Positions 1 to 8,457 of a stretch of 64,000 nt of DNA are shown piece after piece. This DNA is from an uncultured Planctomycetaceae bacterium (GTDB taxonomy: Bacteria > Planctomycetota > Planctomycetia > Planctomycetales > Planctomycetaceae): the NCBI GenBank assembly GCA_943787265.1, contig CALSLT010000004.1, positions 186,001-250,000 on the forward strand. The letters are read 5' to 3'. The notes beneath the pieces are model-generated. The model did no database searches and was not told where the DNA came from. It saw only the letters and a program-made list of their open reading frames with translations. Both the position numbers and the translations under genes were made by a program. Each line of letters begins with the position of its first letter. Positions within the stretch are counted from its first letter, which is position 1.

Positions 1-38
1 GATACGGATTCTGACTGCGCGTTGTTTTCCTGGGTCAT
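1..38 (-). CDS. 5' end of an unidentified gene (partial)
   Basis: Only the first 12 codons lie in the window, reading MTQENNAQSESV on the minus strand. The ATG is preceded by an AAGG Shine-Dalgarno-like stretch. The start and polar N-terminus would suit a GrpE-type co-chaperone beside the two Hsp20 genes, but this is a guess from context; too little is visible to identify the gene. Confidence 0.35.
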   Translation of the reverse strand, partial: MTQENNAQSESV

Positions 39-249
39 GTGAGAGCCTTGCGTTGAGAAGAGAGGAAGCTGCCCGTGTGATTTGGGAGGCGGCGCGTGAG
101 ACACCGCTCGGGCCATGCTACCCACACCTTCTGGAGGCGTTTCCAACGAAGTTCTGAAACCACCGTTTTGGGGTGTCAGTTGAATCCGCCGCTAACGGAT
201 TGGTCGCCAACTCGTTTTTGTCCGCAGGCAGATTTACGTTCGTCAATTC

Positions 250-325
250 GGTGAGCGGTGGGCGTCAGCCCACTGGCTACCGTTGAAAGCTACCCTTGCC
301 GGCGGACTAACGTCCGCCGCTCACC
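250..325. repeat. Composite palindromic intergenic repeat
   Basis: The 39-354 gap downstream of the Hsp20 pair has no gene. It holds nested palindromes: GGTGAGCGG at 250-258 pairs with CCGCTCACC at 317-325, and inside it are two smaller palindromes, TGGGCGTCAGCCCA (259-272) and GGCGGACTAACGTCCGCC (301-318). The arrangement looks like a dispersed intergenic repeat. It has no U-tract, so a simple terminator is less likely. Confidence 0.55.
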
Positions 326-354
326 TTGCCTTGTGGGTTAGTCGCAGAGAGTCG

Positions 355-780
355 CTAAGAGCCGGAGACCTGGATCTTCCGCGGCTGTGACTTCGGCGTG
401 TGCGGAAGGAAGACTTCCAGGACGCCGTTGGTCAGCTTGGCTGAAATTCGGTCGTGATCGACGTTGTCGCTCAGGATGAACGAGCGGAGGTAGTCGCCTT
501 CATGGTATTCCTGATGGACAAGTCGTGCTCCTTCGGGAGCGACCTGCGGGACTCGACCGAACAATGTCAGGCGATTGTTCTGAACCTGCAGCTCGAGAGT
601 TTCCAGCGAAACGCCTGGCAGGTCGGCTCGCAGAATGAGGCCGTCGTCGGTTTCGTGAATGTCGATCGGCGGCGTGAAGACGTACCGCTCGTCAGGCGGA
701 GTGCTGGCTTCGCGACCGGATCGCTGTTCGGTATTCCCCGCTTGCTGATCCGGGTTGGGGCGAGATAGTTCGTTGGTCAT
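355..780 (-). CDS. Hsp20/alpha-crystallin small heat-shock protein
   Basis: 141-residue ATP-independent holdase chaperone of the cytoplasm, expected to keep unfolding proteins soluble under stress. The alpha-crystallin domain runs from about residue 36 (PPIDIHETDDGLILRADLPG) to the end and carries the conserved LTNGVLEVFLP strand near residues 115-125. The first 35 residues are polar and probably disordered. It is the second gene of a two-gene Hsp20 unit: only 12 bases separate its ATG from the stop of the upstream paralogue, and an AAGGGG ribosome-binding site sits in that gap. The two proteins clearly share a domain but differ enough to form hetero-oligomers or have different clients (inference). 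Confidence 0.93.
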   Translation of the reverse strand: MTNELSRPNPDQQAGNTEQRSGREASTPPDERYVFTPPIDIHETDDGLILRADLPGVSLETLELQVQNNRLTLFGRVPQVAPEGARLVHQEYHEGDYLRSFILSDNVDHDRISAKLTNGVLEVFLPHTPKSQPRKIQVSGS

Positions 781-792
781 CTGTCGATCCCC

Positions 793-1236
793 TTATCCAC
801 CGGTGACCGGAATCTGACGAGGTGCTTCGTCCTGCGCTTTGGGCAGCACAATCTGCAGGATGCCGTTTGTGAGATCAGCTTTCAAACCGTCCTCGGAAAC
901 GCGTTCCGGCAATGAGATCGATCGTTGCCAGCTTCCGTGTGGACGTTCCTGCCGACGGTAGCGATTTTCGTCGGCTCCTTCATCGAGCTGGCGGCCGCCC
1001 CGAATCGTCAGCACACCATTCGCGATGGCCAGGTCCAGGTCTTCGGTGGCGACACCGGCAATCTCGGCAGTAATCAGATAATGGTCGTCGAGATCGTACA
1101 GATTGATCGGCGGATGCTGGCGTCCGAACCTCAAGCCCTGGAACGTCTGATTGACGCTCTGCAGGATGCTGTCGACTTCGCGTTCGAGATCGCTGAACGC
1201 GTCGCTCCAGCTATGTCCCCAGCGAAATACGGCCAT
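793..1236 (-). CDS. Hsp20/alpha-crystallin small heat-shock protein
   Basis: 147-residue small heat-shock protein, first gene of the Hsp20 pair. The alpha-crystallin domain begins near residue 45 (PPINLYDLDDHYLITAEIAG) and ends with LTNGILQIVLPK. A longer reading frame extends upstream to 1332, but the ATG at 1236 starts a typical Hsp20 N-terminus (MAVFRWGHSW) and gives the usual family length, so it is preferred. The gene is divergent from coaD across a 360-bp gap that contains a conspicuous dyad (1455-1487), a possible control site for this operon. Function is inferred from the domain. Confidence 0.92.
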   Translation of the reverse strand: MAVFRWGHSWSDAFSDLEREVDSILQSVNQTFQGLRFGRQHPPINLYDLDDHYLITAEIAGVATEDLDLAIANGVLTIRGGRQLDEGADENRYRRQERPHGSWQRSISLPERVSEDGLKADLTNGILQIVLPKAQDEAPRQIPVTGG

Positions 1237-1454
1237 GATCAAAATGCTCTCGAACGAGTTTCCCGAGTAATGTGTCGAGCTTGCGTCTCGACTGTTTGGG
1301 ACTTTCAGCGGCGGATTACTCCAGAAGAACACGCATCAGCAAAGAGCGTACCGAGATATGGCCCACGCGATCTGCCCGCTCATTCACTGTTCGTAACTGG
1401 TTTATCCGTCAGTTGATGCGCCGCATACTGGTCGACCTGACGACTCTCAGAATT

Positions 1455-1487
1455 GCTGCCGGATTGGCAATCTGCCAAACAGGCAGC
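1455..1487. promoter_or_regulatory. Interrupted dyad between hsp20 and coaD
   Basis: A 33-bp symmetrical site with outer arms GCTGCC/GGCAGC, inner arms TTGGCA/TGCCAA, 3-base interruptions and the centre ATC. All 12 bases of each half match. It lies in the 1237-1596 divergent gap, about 220 bp from the hsp20 start and 110 bp from coaD. It could be an operator or an RNA hairpin. No CIRCE sequence was seen, and the rest of the gap holds no gene. Confidence 0.4.
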
Positions 1488-1596
1488 TCGCGATATTACT
1501 CCGATCAGCCAGCGGCAGAAATTGTTTCCAGCCGGTAGAATTCGTGAAAGTCACTCTTCCGCACGTTAACTCTCACCCGAAGAGCACCGTGAAGCC

Positions 1597-2112
1597 ATGC
1601 CCGAACCCAGCACTCGAAACGCGGTTTACGTTGGCAGTTTCGATCCGCCGACGCTCGGCCATCTGGACATCATTCAGCGAGGCTCGCGGCTGTTTGATCG
1701 GCTGACGGTCGGCATCGGCATCAACCCGGACAAGAAGCCGCTGTTCAGCCCGGACGAACGAATCGCTCTGGTGGGCGAGATGGTGGCCGACCTGCCGAAC
1801 GTCGACATCTGCTGCTTTGAAGGTTTGTCGGTGACGTTTGCCCGAGAGATCGAAGCGGCGGTCCTGCTGCGAGGCGTCCGCACGGTCAGCGACATTGAGC
1901 TTGAATTCACGATGGCTCTAACAAACCACTCGCTGGCTCCAGACCTGGAAACGGTCTTCCTGATGGCCAGCGAAAAATATTCCCACATCTCCAGCACGCT
2001 GATCAAGCAGATCGCCCGCATGGGTCAGGATCTGGCGGACTCCAGCCTGCAGCGTTTCGTTCCGGAATGCGTCGTCGAACCACTGCTCGATCGCTACCGA
2101 AGCGACGGCTGA
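1597..2112 (+). CDS. coaD: Phosphopantetheine adenylyltransferase
   Basis: 171-residue enzyme that transfers AMP from ATP to 4'-phosphopantetheine, giving dephospho-CoA, the fourth step of coenzyme A synthesis. The nucleotidyltransferase signature GSFDPPTLGHLDII sits at residues 13-26, including the T-x-G-H ATP site (family consensus TxGH). LRGVR (about residue 89) and SSTLIKQI (about residue 130), the ISSTxxR-like loop, also fit CoaD. Length is normal (about 160-170). It starts at an ATG with no strong ribosome-binding site. The enzyme for the next step, CoaE, is encoded 2.8 kb away on the other strand. Confidence 0.96.
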   Translation: MPEPSTRNAVYVGSFDPPTLGHLDIIQRGSRLFDRLTVGIGINPDKKPLFSPDERIALVGEMVADLPNVDICCFEGLSVTFAREIEAAVLLRGVRTVSDIELEFTMALTNHSLAPDLETVFLMASEKYSHISSTLIKQIARMGQDLADSSLQRFVPECVVEPLLDRYRSDG

Positions 2113-2178
2113 CGAGAAGCAATTCGGAGTCTGCTAGCAGGAGTTTTGTGAGTCGAGCCGCTCGCCTGATTAGTCCCG

Positions 2179-2586
2179 CTACTCAGCTTTGCCTTCGGGG
2201 ATCATCTTGTCGAGCACGCCGTTGACGAACTGTCCTGACTGGACCGAACCGAACGACTTGGCGATTTCGATACACTCGTCGAGCACGACGGCGGGGGCAG
2301 TGCCCATCATCGTCATCTCGTAGACACCCATGCGGATGATGTTTCGATCGGTGGGCGACATTCGCGACACTCGCCAGTTATCGGCGACGGCCTGAATCTT
2401 CTGGTCGACTTCTTCCGCGGTCGAAAGCGTGCCGGAGTAGAGTTGCCAAGCGAACTCGCGCAGGTCTTCGGTTTCAACCAGATCGTCGAGCATCTCGTGC
2501 GCAACGTGCTGATCAATTTCCGGATTCACGTCTCGCTGATAAAGCAGTTGAAGTGCCGCTTCGCGAGCTTGTCGTCGTCGTGCCAT
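2179..2586 (-). CDS. nusB: Transcription antitermination factor NusB
   Basis: 135-residue all-helical RNA-binding protein that, with NusE, binds boxA in rRNA leader transcripts and supports antitermination. MARRRQAREAALQLLYQRD is the standard NusB N-terminus, followed by the FAWQLYSGT and SPTDRNIIRMGVYEM blocks and a C-terminal GQFVNGVLDKM helix. The frame is open for 13 more codons, but the ATG at 2586 matches the family start. ribH lies just upstream on the same strand, a common ribH-nusB pairing. The 121-bp gap between them contains a perfect 31-bp inverted repeat, so expression of the two genes may be separated. Confidence 0.95.
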   Translation of the reverse strand: MARRRQAREAALQLLYQRDVNPEIDQHVAHEMLDDLVETEDLREFAWQLYSGTLSTAEEVDQKIQAVADNWRVSRMSPTDRNIIRMGVYEMTMMGTAPAVVLDECIEIAKSFGSVQSGQFVNGVLDKMIPEGKAE

Positions 2587-2613
2587 TGGAGATCGCAATA
2601 CCGTTAAGAATTC

Positions 2614-2691
2614 AGGCTGGAACAAGCTCCGCGCAGTTCCGGCAATTCAGCGCGAACTTCTGCCGGAACTGCGCGGAGCTTGTTCCAGCCT
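2614..2691. repeat. Perfect 31-bp inverted repeat between ribH and nusB
   Basis: Arms at 2614-2644 and 2661-2691 are exact reverse complements (31/31) around a 16-base spacer. The outer ends read AGGCTGGAACAAGC and GCTTGTTCCAGCCT. RNA from either strand would fold into a very stable hairpin, but no T-run follows, so it is not a standard intrinsic terminator. It is most likely a copy of a mobile or dispersed palindromic repeat (inference). Confidence 0.8.
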
Positions 2692-2707
2692 ACAGATTTC
2701 TGACAAC

Positions 2708-3196
2708 TCAATCAGCAAGGACGCCTTCAGCTTTGAGCTGCTTGAGCGTGGTCATGACTTCGATCGCCGCCAACGCGGCTTCGTTGCCTTTGTTGCCGAC
2801 TTTACCGCCAGCACGATCGATTGCCTGCTCCATCGACTGGCAGGTTAACACTCCAAACGTCACTGGAATGCCACTCTTCTGACTGGCTTCTCGGAGCCCG
2901 GCGGCAACCTGATGATTGATGTAGTCGTGGTGGGTGGTTTGTCCCTGAATGACCGCCCCGAGACAGATCACCGCATCATACTTTCCGGAGTGCGCCAGCT
3001 TGTCGGCGATCAGCGGCAACTCGAAGGAGCCCGGCACGCGGACGACGGTAATGTTGTCGTCGTTGGCTCCGTGGCGACGAAGCGTGTCGAGCGAACCATC
3101 CAGCAACCGGTTTGTGATCAGGTCATTAAACCTGGCCACCACGATGGCGACGGATTCGTCGGTAAGGATCAGTTTGCCTTCGATTTCTTTCGGCAT
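2708..3196 (-). CDS. ribH: 6,7-dimethyl-8-ribityllumazine synthase
   Basis: Lumazine synthase, about 162 residues, the penultimate step of riboflavin synthesis. It condenses 5-amino-6-ribitylaminouracil with 3,4-dihydroxy-2-butanone 4-phosphate and usually assembles into pentamers or 60-mer shells. Family blocks visible are [40 protein letters not shown] and [15 protein letters not shown]; the second H of TTHHDY is the expected catalytic histidine. A TTG six bases upstream (3202) would add two residues; the ATG at 3196 is preferred. It sits downstream of rho and upstream of nusB on the same strand. Confidence 0.96.
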   Translation of the reverse strand: MPKEIEGKLILTDESVAIVVARFNDLITNRLLDGSLDTLRRHGANDDNITVVRVPGSFELPLIADKLAHSGKYDAVICLGAVIQGQTTHHDYINHQVAAGLREASQKSGIPVTFGVLTCQSMEQAIDRAGGKVGNKGNEAALAAIEVMTTLKQLKAEGVLAD

Positions 3197-3306
3197 GGTC
3201 AATCAGTCGTCGCTTTGGCAGTGAATTGTTTGATTGTGGCGGAGCTTCACAATGAGCTCTCGCCGATCTTCTTCACGATTATGCGAATAGAGCATCGTCC
3301 GCAAAG

Positions 3307-4662
3307 CTAACTCAGGTTCATCGTGAGCAGAAACTCTTCGTTGGTTTGGGTTTTTCGCATTTTGCCGGTCAGAAGCTCCATCGCCTCGACCGGATTCATG
3401 TCGTTCAGGACGCGACGGAGCACCCAGATTCGTTGCAACTCTTCCTCGTCGAAGAGCAACTCTTCACGACGAGTGCCGGATCGGTTGATGTCGATCGCCG
3501 GCCAGACTCGCTTTTCCACCATGCGGCGGTCGAGGTACAGCTCGGTGTTTCCCGTTCCTTTGAACTCTTCGAAGATGACCTCGTCCATTTTCGAGCCGGT
3601 ATCGACCAACGCCGTCGCGACGATGGTCAGGCTGCCGCCGTCTTCGACGTTGCGAGCGGCTCCGAAGAATCGCTTCGGATGTTGCAGCGCGTTGGCGTCG
3701 ACACCCCCGGTCAGGATCTTGCCGGAGTGAGGAACTTCGGTGTTCCAGGCTCTGGCCAGTCGCGTTATCGAGTCCAGGTAAATAATGACATCGTCGCCGA
3801 ACTCGACCATCCGCTTCGCTTTTTCGATCACCATTTCGGAGACCTGGATGTGCCGGCTGGGTGGTTCGTCGAACGTGCTGCTGACGACTTCGCAGTTTGG
3901 ACCACGAATGTCGCGTTCCATATCCGTGACTTCTTCCGGCCGCTCGTCGATCAGCAGAACGATGACGTACGCATCCGGGTGATTAATCATCGTGGCTTTG
4001 GCAAGTTGCTTCAGCAGAATCGTCTTACCAGCTTTCGGCGGGGAGACGATCAGGCCTCGCTGTCCCATTCCGATCGGAGAAAGAATGTCGACGACTCGCG
4101 TGCTGAGATCTTTCGTCTCGCCGTTAGCAAGAATCAGTCGCCGATTCGGGTGCAGTGGGGTCAGGTCGTCAAATGCAACTTTCGCCGTGACAAGATTTGG
4201 ATCCTGACCGTTGATCGCTTCGACTCGGAGCAGTGCGAAGTAGCGTTCGTTTTCTTTCGGCGGCCGAATTTGGCCCGCGACAGTTGCGCCTGTCTTCAGC
4301 CCGAACCGGCGAATCTGGCTGGGCGAGACATAGATGTCGTCGGGGCAGGGCAGGTAGTGGTAGTCCGGGCTTCGCAGAAAGCCGAACCCGTCCGGTAGGA
4401 TCTCAAGAGTCCCTTCGCCGAACATCAGACCGTTGATTTTGGTTCGAGCCTTCAGGATTTTGAAGATCAGATCCTGCTTCTTCATCCCGACAACTTCGGT
4501 CAGGTTTTCCTGTTCAGCGAGTTCGAGCAGCTCGAGTATCGACATTCGCTGCAACTCGGCGATGTGCAGGTCGCCTTGCTTAATCTCTTCGTAACGCTTG
4601 TCGCCGGGGAAGGCGCCCTGGCCGCTTTGTGCCTGTTGGACTTCGGACATGGTTGGAGCCAT
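3307..4662 (-). CDS. rho: Transcription termination factor Rho
   Basis: 451-residue hexameric RNA helicase that terminates transcription at C-rich rut sites. The Rho_N helical domain (about residues 38-75, [15 protein letters not shown]) is followed by a cold-shock-like RNA-binding domain ([13 protein letters not shown], about 85-150) and the RecA-type motor. Motor features are the P-loop [12 protein letters not shown], the Walker B region [13 protein letters not shown], the Q-loop region [14 protein letters not shown] and the R-loop [11 protein letters not shown]. Length and order are typical, without the large N-terminal insertions seen in some high-GC bacteria. The 214-bp leader between its ATG and coaE contains a short CCCCT/AGGGG hairpin of unknown role. 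A second in-frame ATG lies four codons in. Confidence 0.98.
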   Translation of the reverse strand: MAPTMSEVQQAQSGQGAFPGDKRYEEIKQGDLHIAELQRMSILELLELAEQENLTEVVGMKKQDLIFKILKARTKINGLMFGEGTLEILPDGFGFLRSPDYHYLPCPDDIYVSPSQIRRFGLKTGATVAGQIRPPKENERYFALLRVEAINGQDPNLVTAKVAFDDLTPLHPNRRLILANGETKDLSTRVVDILSPIGMGQRGLIVSPPKAGKTILLKQLAKATMINHPDAYVIVLLIDERPEEVTDMERDIRGPNCEVVSSTFDEPPSRHIQVSEMVIEKAKRMVEFGDDVIIYLDSITRLARAWNTEVPHSGKILTGGVDANALQHPKRFFGAARNVEDGGSLTIVATALVDTGSKMDEVIFEEFKGTGNTELYLDRRMVEKRVWPAIDINRSGTRREELLFDEEELQRIWVLRRVLNDMNPVEAMELLTGKMRKTQTNEEFLLTMNLS

Positions 4663-4876
4663 TGCAGCTGGGAGAGGTGTTTTGCTGGTTCGTTCGGACT
4701 TGAAGGTCCATCACGTCCGACGGGCGATCGCCCGAAAGCCGCAAAAGAAACGGAAGTCAGCAACACCCCTGCGAGAGAGGGGTCATCAATATCAATGAAA
4801 ATGAAAGGGGGCGTCTGGCTCGGACGAGTCAGACAAGTGTCGCGGCAAGCCCGCTGGGGAGAACTCTGCGGGTAAG

Positions 4877-5494
4877 TTAGTGGAGTTTTTTTTCGATAAA
4901 AGAGGCAAGTTGTTCTACTGCGTTTTCGAGACTACCCGAGTTGTCAACGACGAATTCCGAGACTTCCTGTTTGTCGTCCAGCGAAACCTGACTCGCTTCC
5001 CGACGTTTAAGTTCGTCGGCCGTCCAGCCTCGGTTTTCTTCAACTCGCTGCAGTCGCGTTTCAAAAGGTGTATCAACAAAGACGATTGTGTCGCACAGAT
5101 CGTTCCAGCCAGCTTCCAGCATGACCGCAGCATCAAGAACGACGACTTCTGTTATCTCAGAAACTTCGGCCAATTCTTTTTCGACCTGCCGCCGGATTTC
5201 CGGATGAACGATTTGCTCCAGCTTGATCAATGCCTGTTGGTGGTGAATTTCTGAACCGAACACTTGCCGCGCGAGAGACTTCCGGCAGATTTCAGCCCCG
5301 TCAAAAACGGTGTCGCCAAAATCACGCCGAATACCGTCTTTCACGATCGAAATGCCAAGCACTTCGTGCCCGGCTCGGTCAGCGTCGATGAGGTATGTCT
5401 TGAAATGGTTGGAAAGGCCTCTGGAGACCGCGCTCTTTCCGGATCCAATGCCACCGAGAATGCCGACAACGAGAGTTTGGGTTCGCGTGGACAC
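4877..5494 (-). CDS. coaE: Dephospho-CoA kinase
   Basis: Phosphorylates the 3'-hydroxyl of dephospho-CoA, the last step of CoA synthesis. The P-loop GGIGSGKS is close to the N-terminus, followed by the DADRAGHEVL substrate-site block, the EIRRQVEKEL segment and VVLDAAVMLEAGW. The open frame runs to 5614, but a P-loop kinase of this family begins a few residues before the P-loop. The GTG at 5494 gives 205 residues, the normal length, so it is chosen although no strong ribosome-binding site is seen. It is the first gene leftwards from a 546-bp divergent gap. Confidence 0.93.
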   Translation of the reverse strand: MSTRTQTLVVGILGGIGSGKSAVSRGLSNHFKTYLIDADRAGHEVLGISIVKDGIRRDFGDTVFDGAEICRKSLARQVFGSEIHHQQALIKLEQIVHPEIRRQVEKELAEVSEITEVVVLDAAVMLEAGWNDLCDTIVFVDTPFETRLQRVEENRGWTADELKRREASQVSLDDKQEVSEFVVDNSGSLENAVEQLASFIEKKLH

Positions 5495-6041
5495 GCCGGG
5501 GAAAAGCTCAGAAGAAGGGCGGGAAACCAGCAATCCATTGCGAGAGGAAACGATGAACGACGGAATCCAATCCGTACGGTGGTGAGTCAGAGATGGCTCG
5601 TTTGGAATGTGCAATCATCGTGCCCGAACGGTCGGCAACTGTCAACCAATCTGGCGGTTCAAGGGTGGTCCAGAAGCCGTCTGACAAGCCTCATTCCACC
5701 GTTTCCAGACAATCTGGAATTGACCAGCCAAAGTCGCCAGCTTTACTCAAAACCCGGATTGACCCCGTTTCGAAGATTCTGATATCACCCGCAGCCCGAC
5801 CGGACCGAAGGCGTTTCCTGAGGTCTGAGCGGGATTGTTTGAGCAGCTCGCTGTGGAACAGTTGGCTATCAAGCAACACGGTTTTCTGGCGATCGGCTTG
5901 GGAGACTCGATCGGCAGGTTTGCGTCACGGAAGACGCAGAAACGATTCATATTCGGACATTCTGACGGCTTGCACGCAGCACGACGCTGTGCGGCAGCTC
6001 GTGTCGTGTCCGTTTGGAATAGCTAATCAGGGAGGATTCGC
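5495..6041. other. Gene-free divergent gap, coaE / sigma-54 activator
   Basis: A 547-bp space between two divergent genes. One plus-strand frame is open across it, but its composition is not protein-like and it matches nothing recognised. The only clear element is the GGAGG ribosome-binding site at 6031-6035 for the next gene. No RNA gene or strong hairpin was seen; it presumably carries promoters for both sides. Confidence 0.5.
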
Positions 6042-7451
6042 TTGAGCGACCCGACGAATCGACTTCGTGTCCTGTTTGTCGACGACGAGGCCATGATCCG
6101 TGAGGTCATGCGCATCGAACTGCCGCGCATGGGACATGACGTAACCGTCTGCGAAAGTGGCGAGAAGGCCCTCGAAGTCATCGAAACCGGCTCGTTCGAC
6201 GCCGCCATTGTCGACCTGAGAATGCCCGGCATCGACGGCTGGGCGGTCGTTGACCATCTTAAAGAGGTCTCACCAGACACTCAGATCATCATCCACACCG
6301 CTCACGGAAACCTTGACGAAGCGGTGACCGCGATCCGTCGCGGCGCCAACGACTTTCTGCAAAAGCCCTGCAAACTTGTCGACATCGCCACCGTCCTGCA
6401 AAGAGTCGCCACTAACCGGACACTCGCTAACAAGACTCGCGCTCTTGAGCAGCGGCTGAAAGCGGCCGAAGGATCAGCCGAACTCGTCGGCGATTCGGCA
6501 CCGATGCAGCGAGTCAAAAAGCTGATCAACAAAATCGCGCCGACCGAGTCCAGCGTTCTCGTTCTGGGCGAAACGGGCACGGGCAAAGAACTCGCCGCAC
6601 GCAGCATTCACGAGCAGAGCAAACGCGTGGACATGCCGTTTGTCGCCGTAAACTGCGGAGCACTGCCGGAACAACTCGTTGAAAGCGAGCTCTTTGGACA
6701 TCGCAAAGGAGCGTTCACCGGAGCAGAAACGCACCGCAAAGGCCTGATCGAAATGGCTAATGGCGGGACGCTGTTTCTGGACGAACTGGGCGAACTCGAC
6801 AAAGCGACTCAGGTCAAACTGCTGCGGTTTCTGGAGTCCGGCGAATTGCGCCGCATCGGAGAAAATGAAGCGTTCCACGTCGACGTTCGGATCGTCTGCG
6901 CGACAAATCGTCCTTTACAGGAAATGGTCGATGAAGGCACGTTCCGTGAAGACCTCTACTTCCGAGTCAACACGTTCGAGATTCGACTGCCGACACTCCG
7001 CGACCGTACGGACGATATCAAACTGCTCGCGAAGCATTTGATCGAGCGGCACCGAAGCAAACACGGCGGCCAGCCCGTCGCGCTGAGCAAAGATGCCGTT
7101 GAAGCGTTGAAGGCTCACGGCTGGAAGGGCAACGTTCGCGAACTGGCCAACACGCTTGAGTACGCATTGGCGTTGTGCGACGGCGACAAGATCGTGGCCA
7201 ACGACCTGCCGGATTCCATCGGGGCGACAAACAATTCATTCTCGGCACCGGTCAGTATCGCCAGCGGTTCGGGCGTGTTGTGGAACTCCGGCGAGAACAA
7301 GACGCTCCGCGAAATCGAAATGGACCTCATTTACCGGGTTCTCGATAAGCACCACGGCGACAAGCCGCGAGCAGCCGCCGAACTGGGGATCGCTCTGAAA
7401 ACGCTTTACAACAAGCTCAACCAGTACGAAGCCCAGAGCAACGCTGCCTGA
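6042..7451 (+). CDS. NtrC-family sigma-54-dependent response regulator
   Basis: 469-residue cytoplasmic activator with three parts. The receiver domain (about 8-125) has acidic D14-D15, phospho-acceptor D58 in IVDLRMPG, T86 and K108. The AAA+ sigma-54 domain (about 150-385) has Walker A GETGTGKE (176-183), the sigma-54-contacting GAFTGA loop (223-228) and Walker [13 protein letters not shown] (241-252). The Fis-type helix-turn-helix at the C-terminus contains [18 protein letters not shown]. The start is TTG, supported by GGAGG six bases upstream. No histidine kinase is adjacent, so this is an orphan regulator; the only kinase of that type in the window is at 30.3-31.1 kb. Its targets are unknown. 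Confidence 0.96.
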   Translation: MSDPTNRLRVLFVDDEAMIREVMRIELPRMGHDVTVCESGEKALEVIETGSFDAAIVDLRMPGIDGWAVVDHLKEVSPDTQIIIHTAHGNLDEAVTAIRRGANDFLQKPCKLVDIATVLQRVATNRTLANKTRALEQRLKAAEGSAELVGDSAPMQRVKKLINKIAPTESSVLVLGETGTGKELAARSIHEQSKRVDMPFVAVNCGALPEQLVESELFGHRKGAFTGAETHRKGLIEMANGGTLFLDELGELDKATQVKLLRFLESGELRRIGENEAFHVDVRIVCATNRPLQEMVDEGTFREDLYFRVNTFEIRLPTLRDRTDDIKLLAKHLIERHRSKHGGQPVALSKDAVEALKAHGWKGNVRELANTLEYALALCDGDKIVANDLPDSIGATNNSFSAPVSIASGSGVLWNSGENKTLREIEMDLIYRVLDKHHGDKPRAAAELGIALKTLYNKLNQYEAQSNAA

Positions 7452-7675
7452 ATTCTCTCAGGCTGAGTAGGAACAGGAGAAAGCAGAGAGCACAGAGTTG
7501 GGTATCGATTCCTGTCTCTGCTTCCTCAGTTCTCTCCTGTTCAGAACCGGTCTCTCATCAACCGTTTCTTAGGTTGGCGTTCTACGGTTGGAACCAGACG
7601 CTGTTCGAAGCCGGTATGGCTTGCCAGGATTCTCGCGTTGCCAGTTTCTGACACCACCGCGCGAGAAGCTCTGAA

Positions 7676-8440
7676 ATGCGAATTACCACCTGGAATGTGA
7701 ACGGAATCCGAGCTGCGATCCGTAAGGGCTTTGCCGAGATCGTCGAACAGGTTGCACCGGACGTGCTGCTCCTTCAGGAAGTCCGTGCGCTGCCCGAACA
7801 GATTCCGGCCGAGTGGGTTAATCCCGAAGGCTGGCACGTGCACTGGCACCCTGCCGAAAAGAAGGGCTACTCGGGGACAGCCATTCTGTCACGCAGCCCG
7901 ATCGAAATTCTGGGGACCGGTCTCGACAAAGACGATCCGGAAGGACGCATCGTTCGAGCACTGATCGACGGCGTCGAAGTGGTCAGCGTTTATCTGCCGT
8001 CCGGCTCGTCGAGCGAAGATCGCCAGAAGGTCAAAGACGTTTGGCTGGACGAGTTTGGTCCGTGGGCCGACGGCCTGAAGCGAAAACGCCGACCAGTCGT
8101 CATGGGCGGAGACTTCAATATCGCGCATACCGAGAAAGACATCTTCTACGCGAAGTCCAACGAAAAGACGTCCGGATTCCTGCCGCACGAACGCGAGTGG
8201 ATGGGCGACCTGATCGCTGGCGGCTGGCGAGACTTCGTCCGCAATCACTACGGCGACATTCAGGGACCGTATTCCTGGTGGTCAAACCGTGGCCGCGCCA
8301 GAGAACTCGACCGAGGCTGGCGCATCGACTACCTGATCGGCAACACCGCCGCCGCCAAACGATTTCAGTCAGCCGACATCTGCCGCGAAGGCGGCATGAC
8401 CGTTTCCGACCACGCCCCGGTTTCAATCGATCTCGATTGA
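7676..8440 (+). CDS. xthA: Exodeoxyribonuclease III
   Basis: 254-residue metal-dependent AP endonuclease and 3'-5' exonuclease of base-excision repair. It has the endonuclease/exonuclease/phosphatase fold: TTWNVNGIRAA at the N-terminus, metal ligand E in LLLQEVRALP, YLPSG, GDFNIAHTEKDI with its catalytic D and N, WSNRGRARELDRGWRIDY and the terminal SDHAPVSI with the catalytic D-H pair. Length is typical. It converges on the giant kinase gene; the two stops are only 17 bases apart. The 220-bp space upstream holds an imperfect GAACAGGAGA/TCTCCTGTTC hairpin (7471-7542) after the response regulator, a possible but weak terminator. Confidence 0.96.
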   Translation: MRITTWNVNGIRAAIRKGFAEIVEQVAPDVLLLQEVRALPEQIPAEWVNPEGWHVHWHPAEKKGYSGTAILSRSPIEILGTGLDKDDPEGRIVRALIDGVEVVSVYLPSGSSSEDRQKVKDVWLDEFGPWADGLKRKRRPVVMGGDFNIAHTEKDIFYAKSNEKTSGFLPHEREWMGDLIAGGWRDFVRNHYGDIQGPYSWWSNRGRARELDRGWRIDYLIGNTAAAKRFQSADICREGGMTVSDHAPVSIDLD

Positions 8441-8457
8441 GGATTTGCGTGTCAGTC

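Noticed and set aside
3346-4398. Plus-strand frame of 350 codons opposite rho
   Set aside because: Shadow of rho's codon bias; no motif or family likeness, and rho is certain.
5593-6045. Plus-strand frame of 150 codons before the sigma-54 activator
   Set aside because: Composition is not protein-like, and its end runs into the next gene's start.
7471-7542. Imperfect GAACAGGAGA hairpin as a terminator
   Set aside because: Stem is broken and there is no T-run, so it is mentioned but not listed as a terminator.
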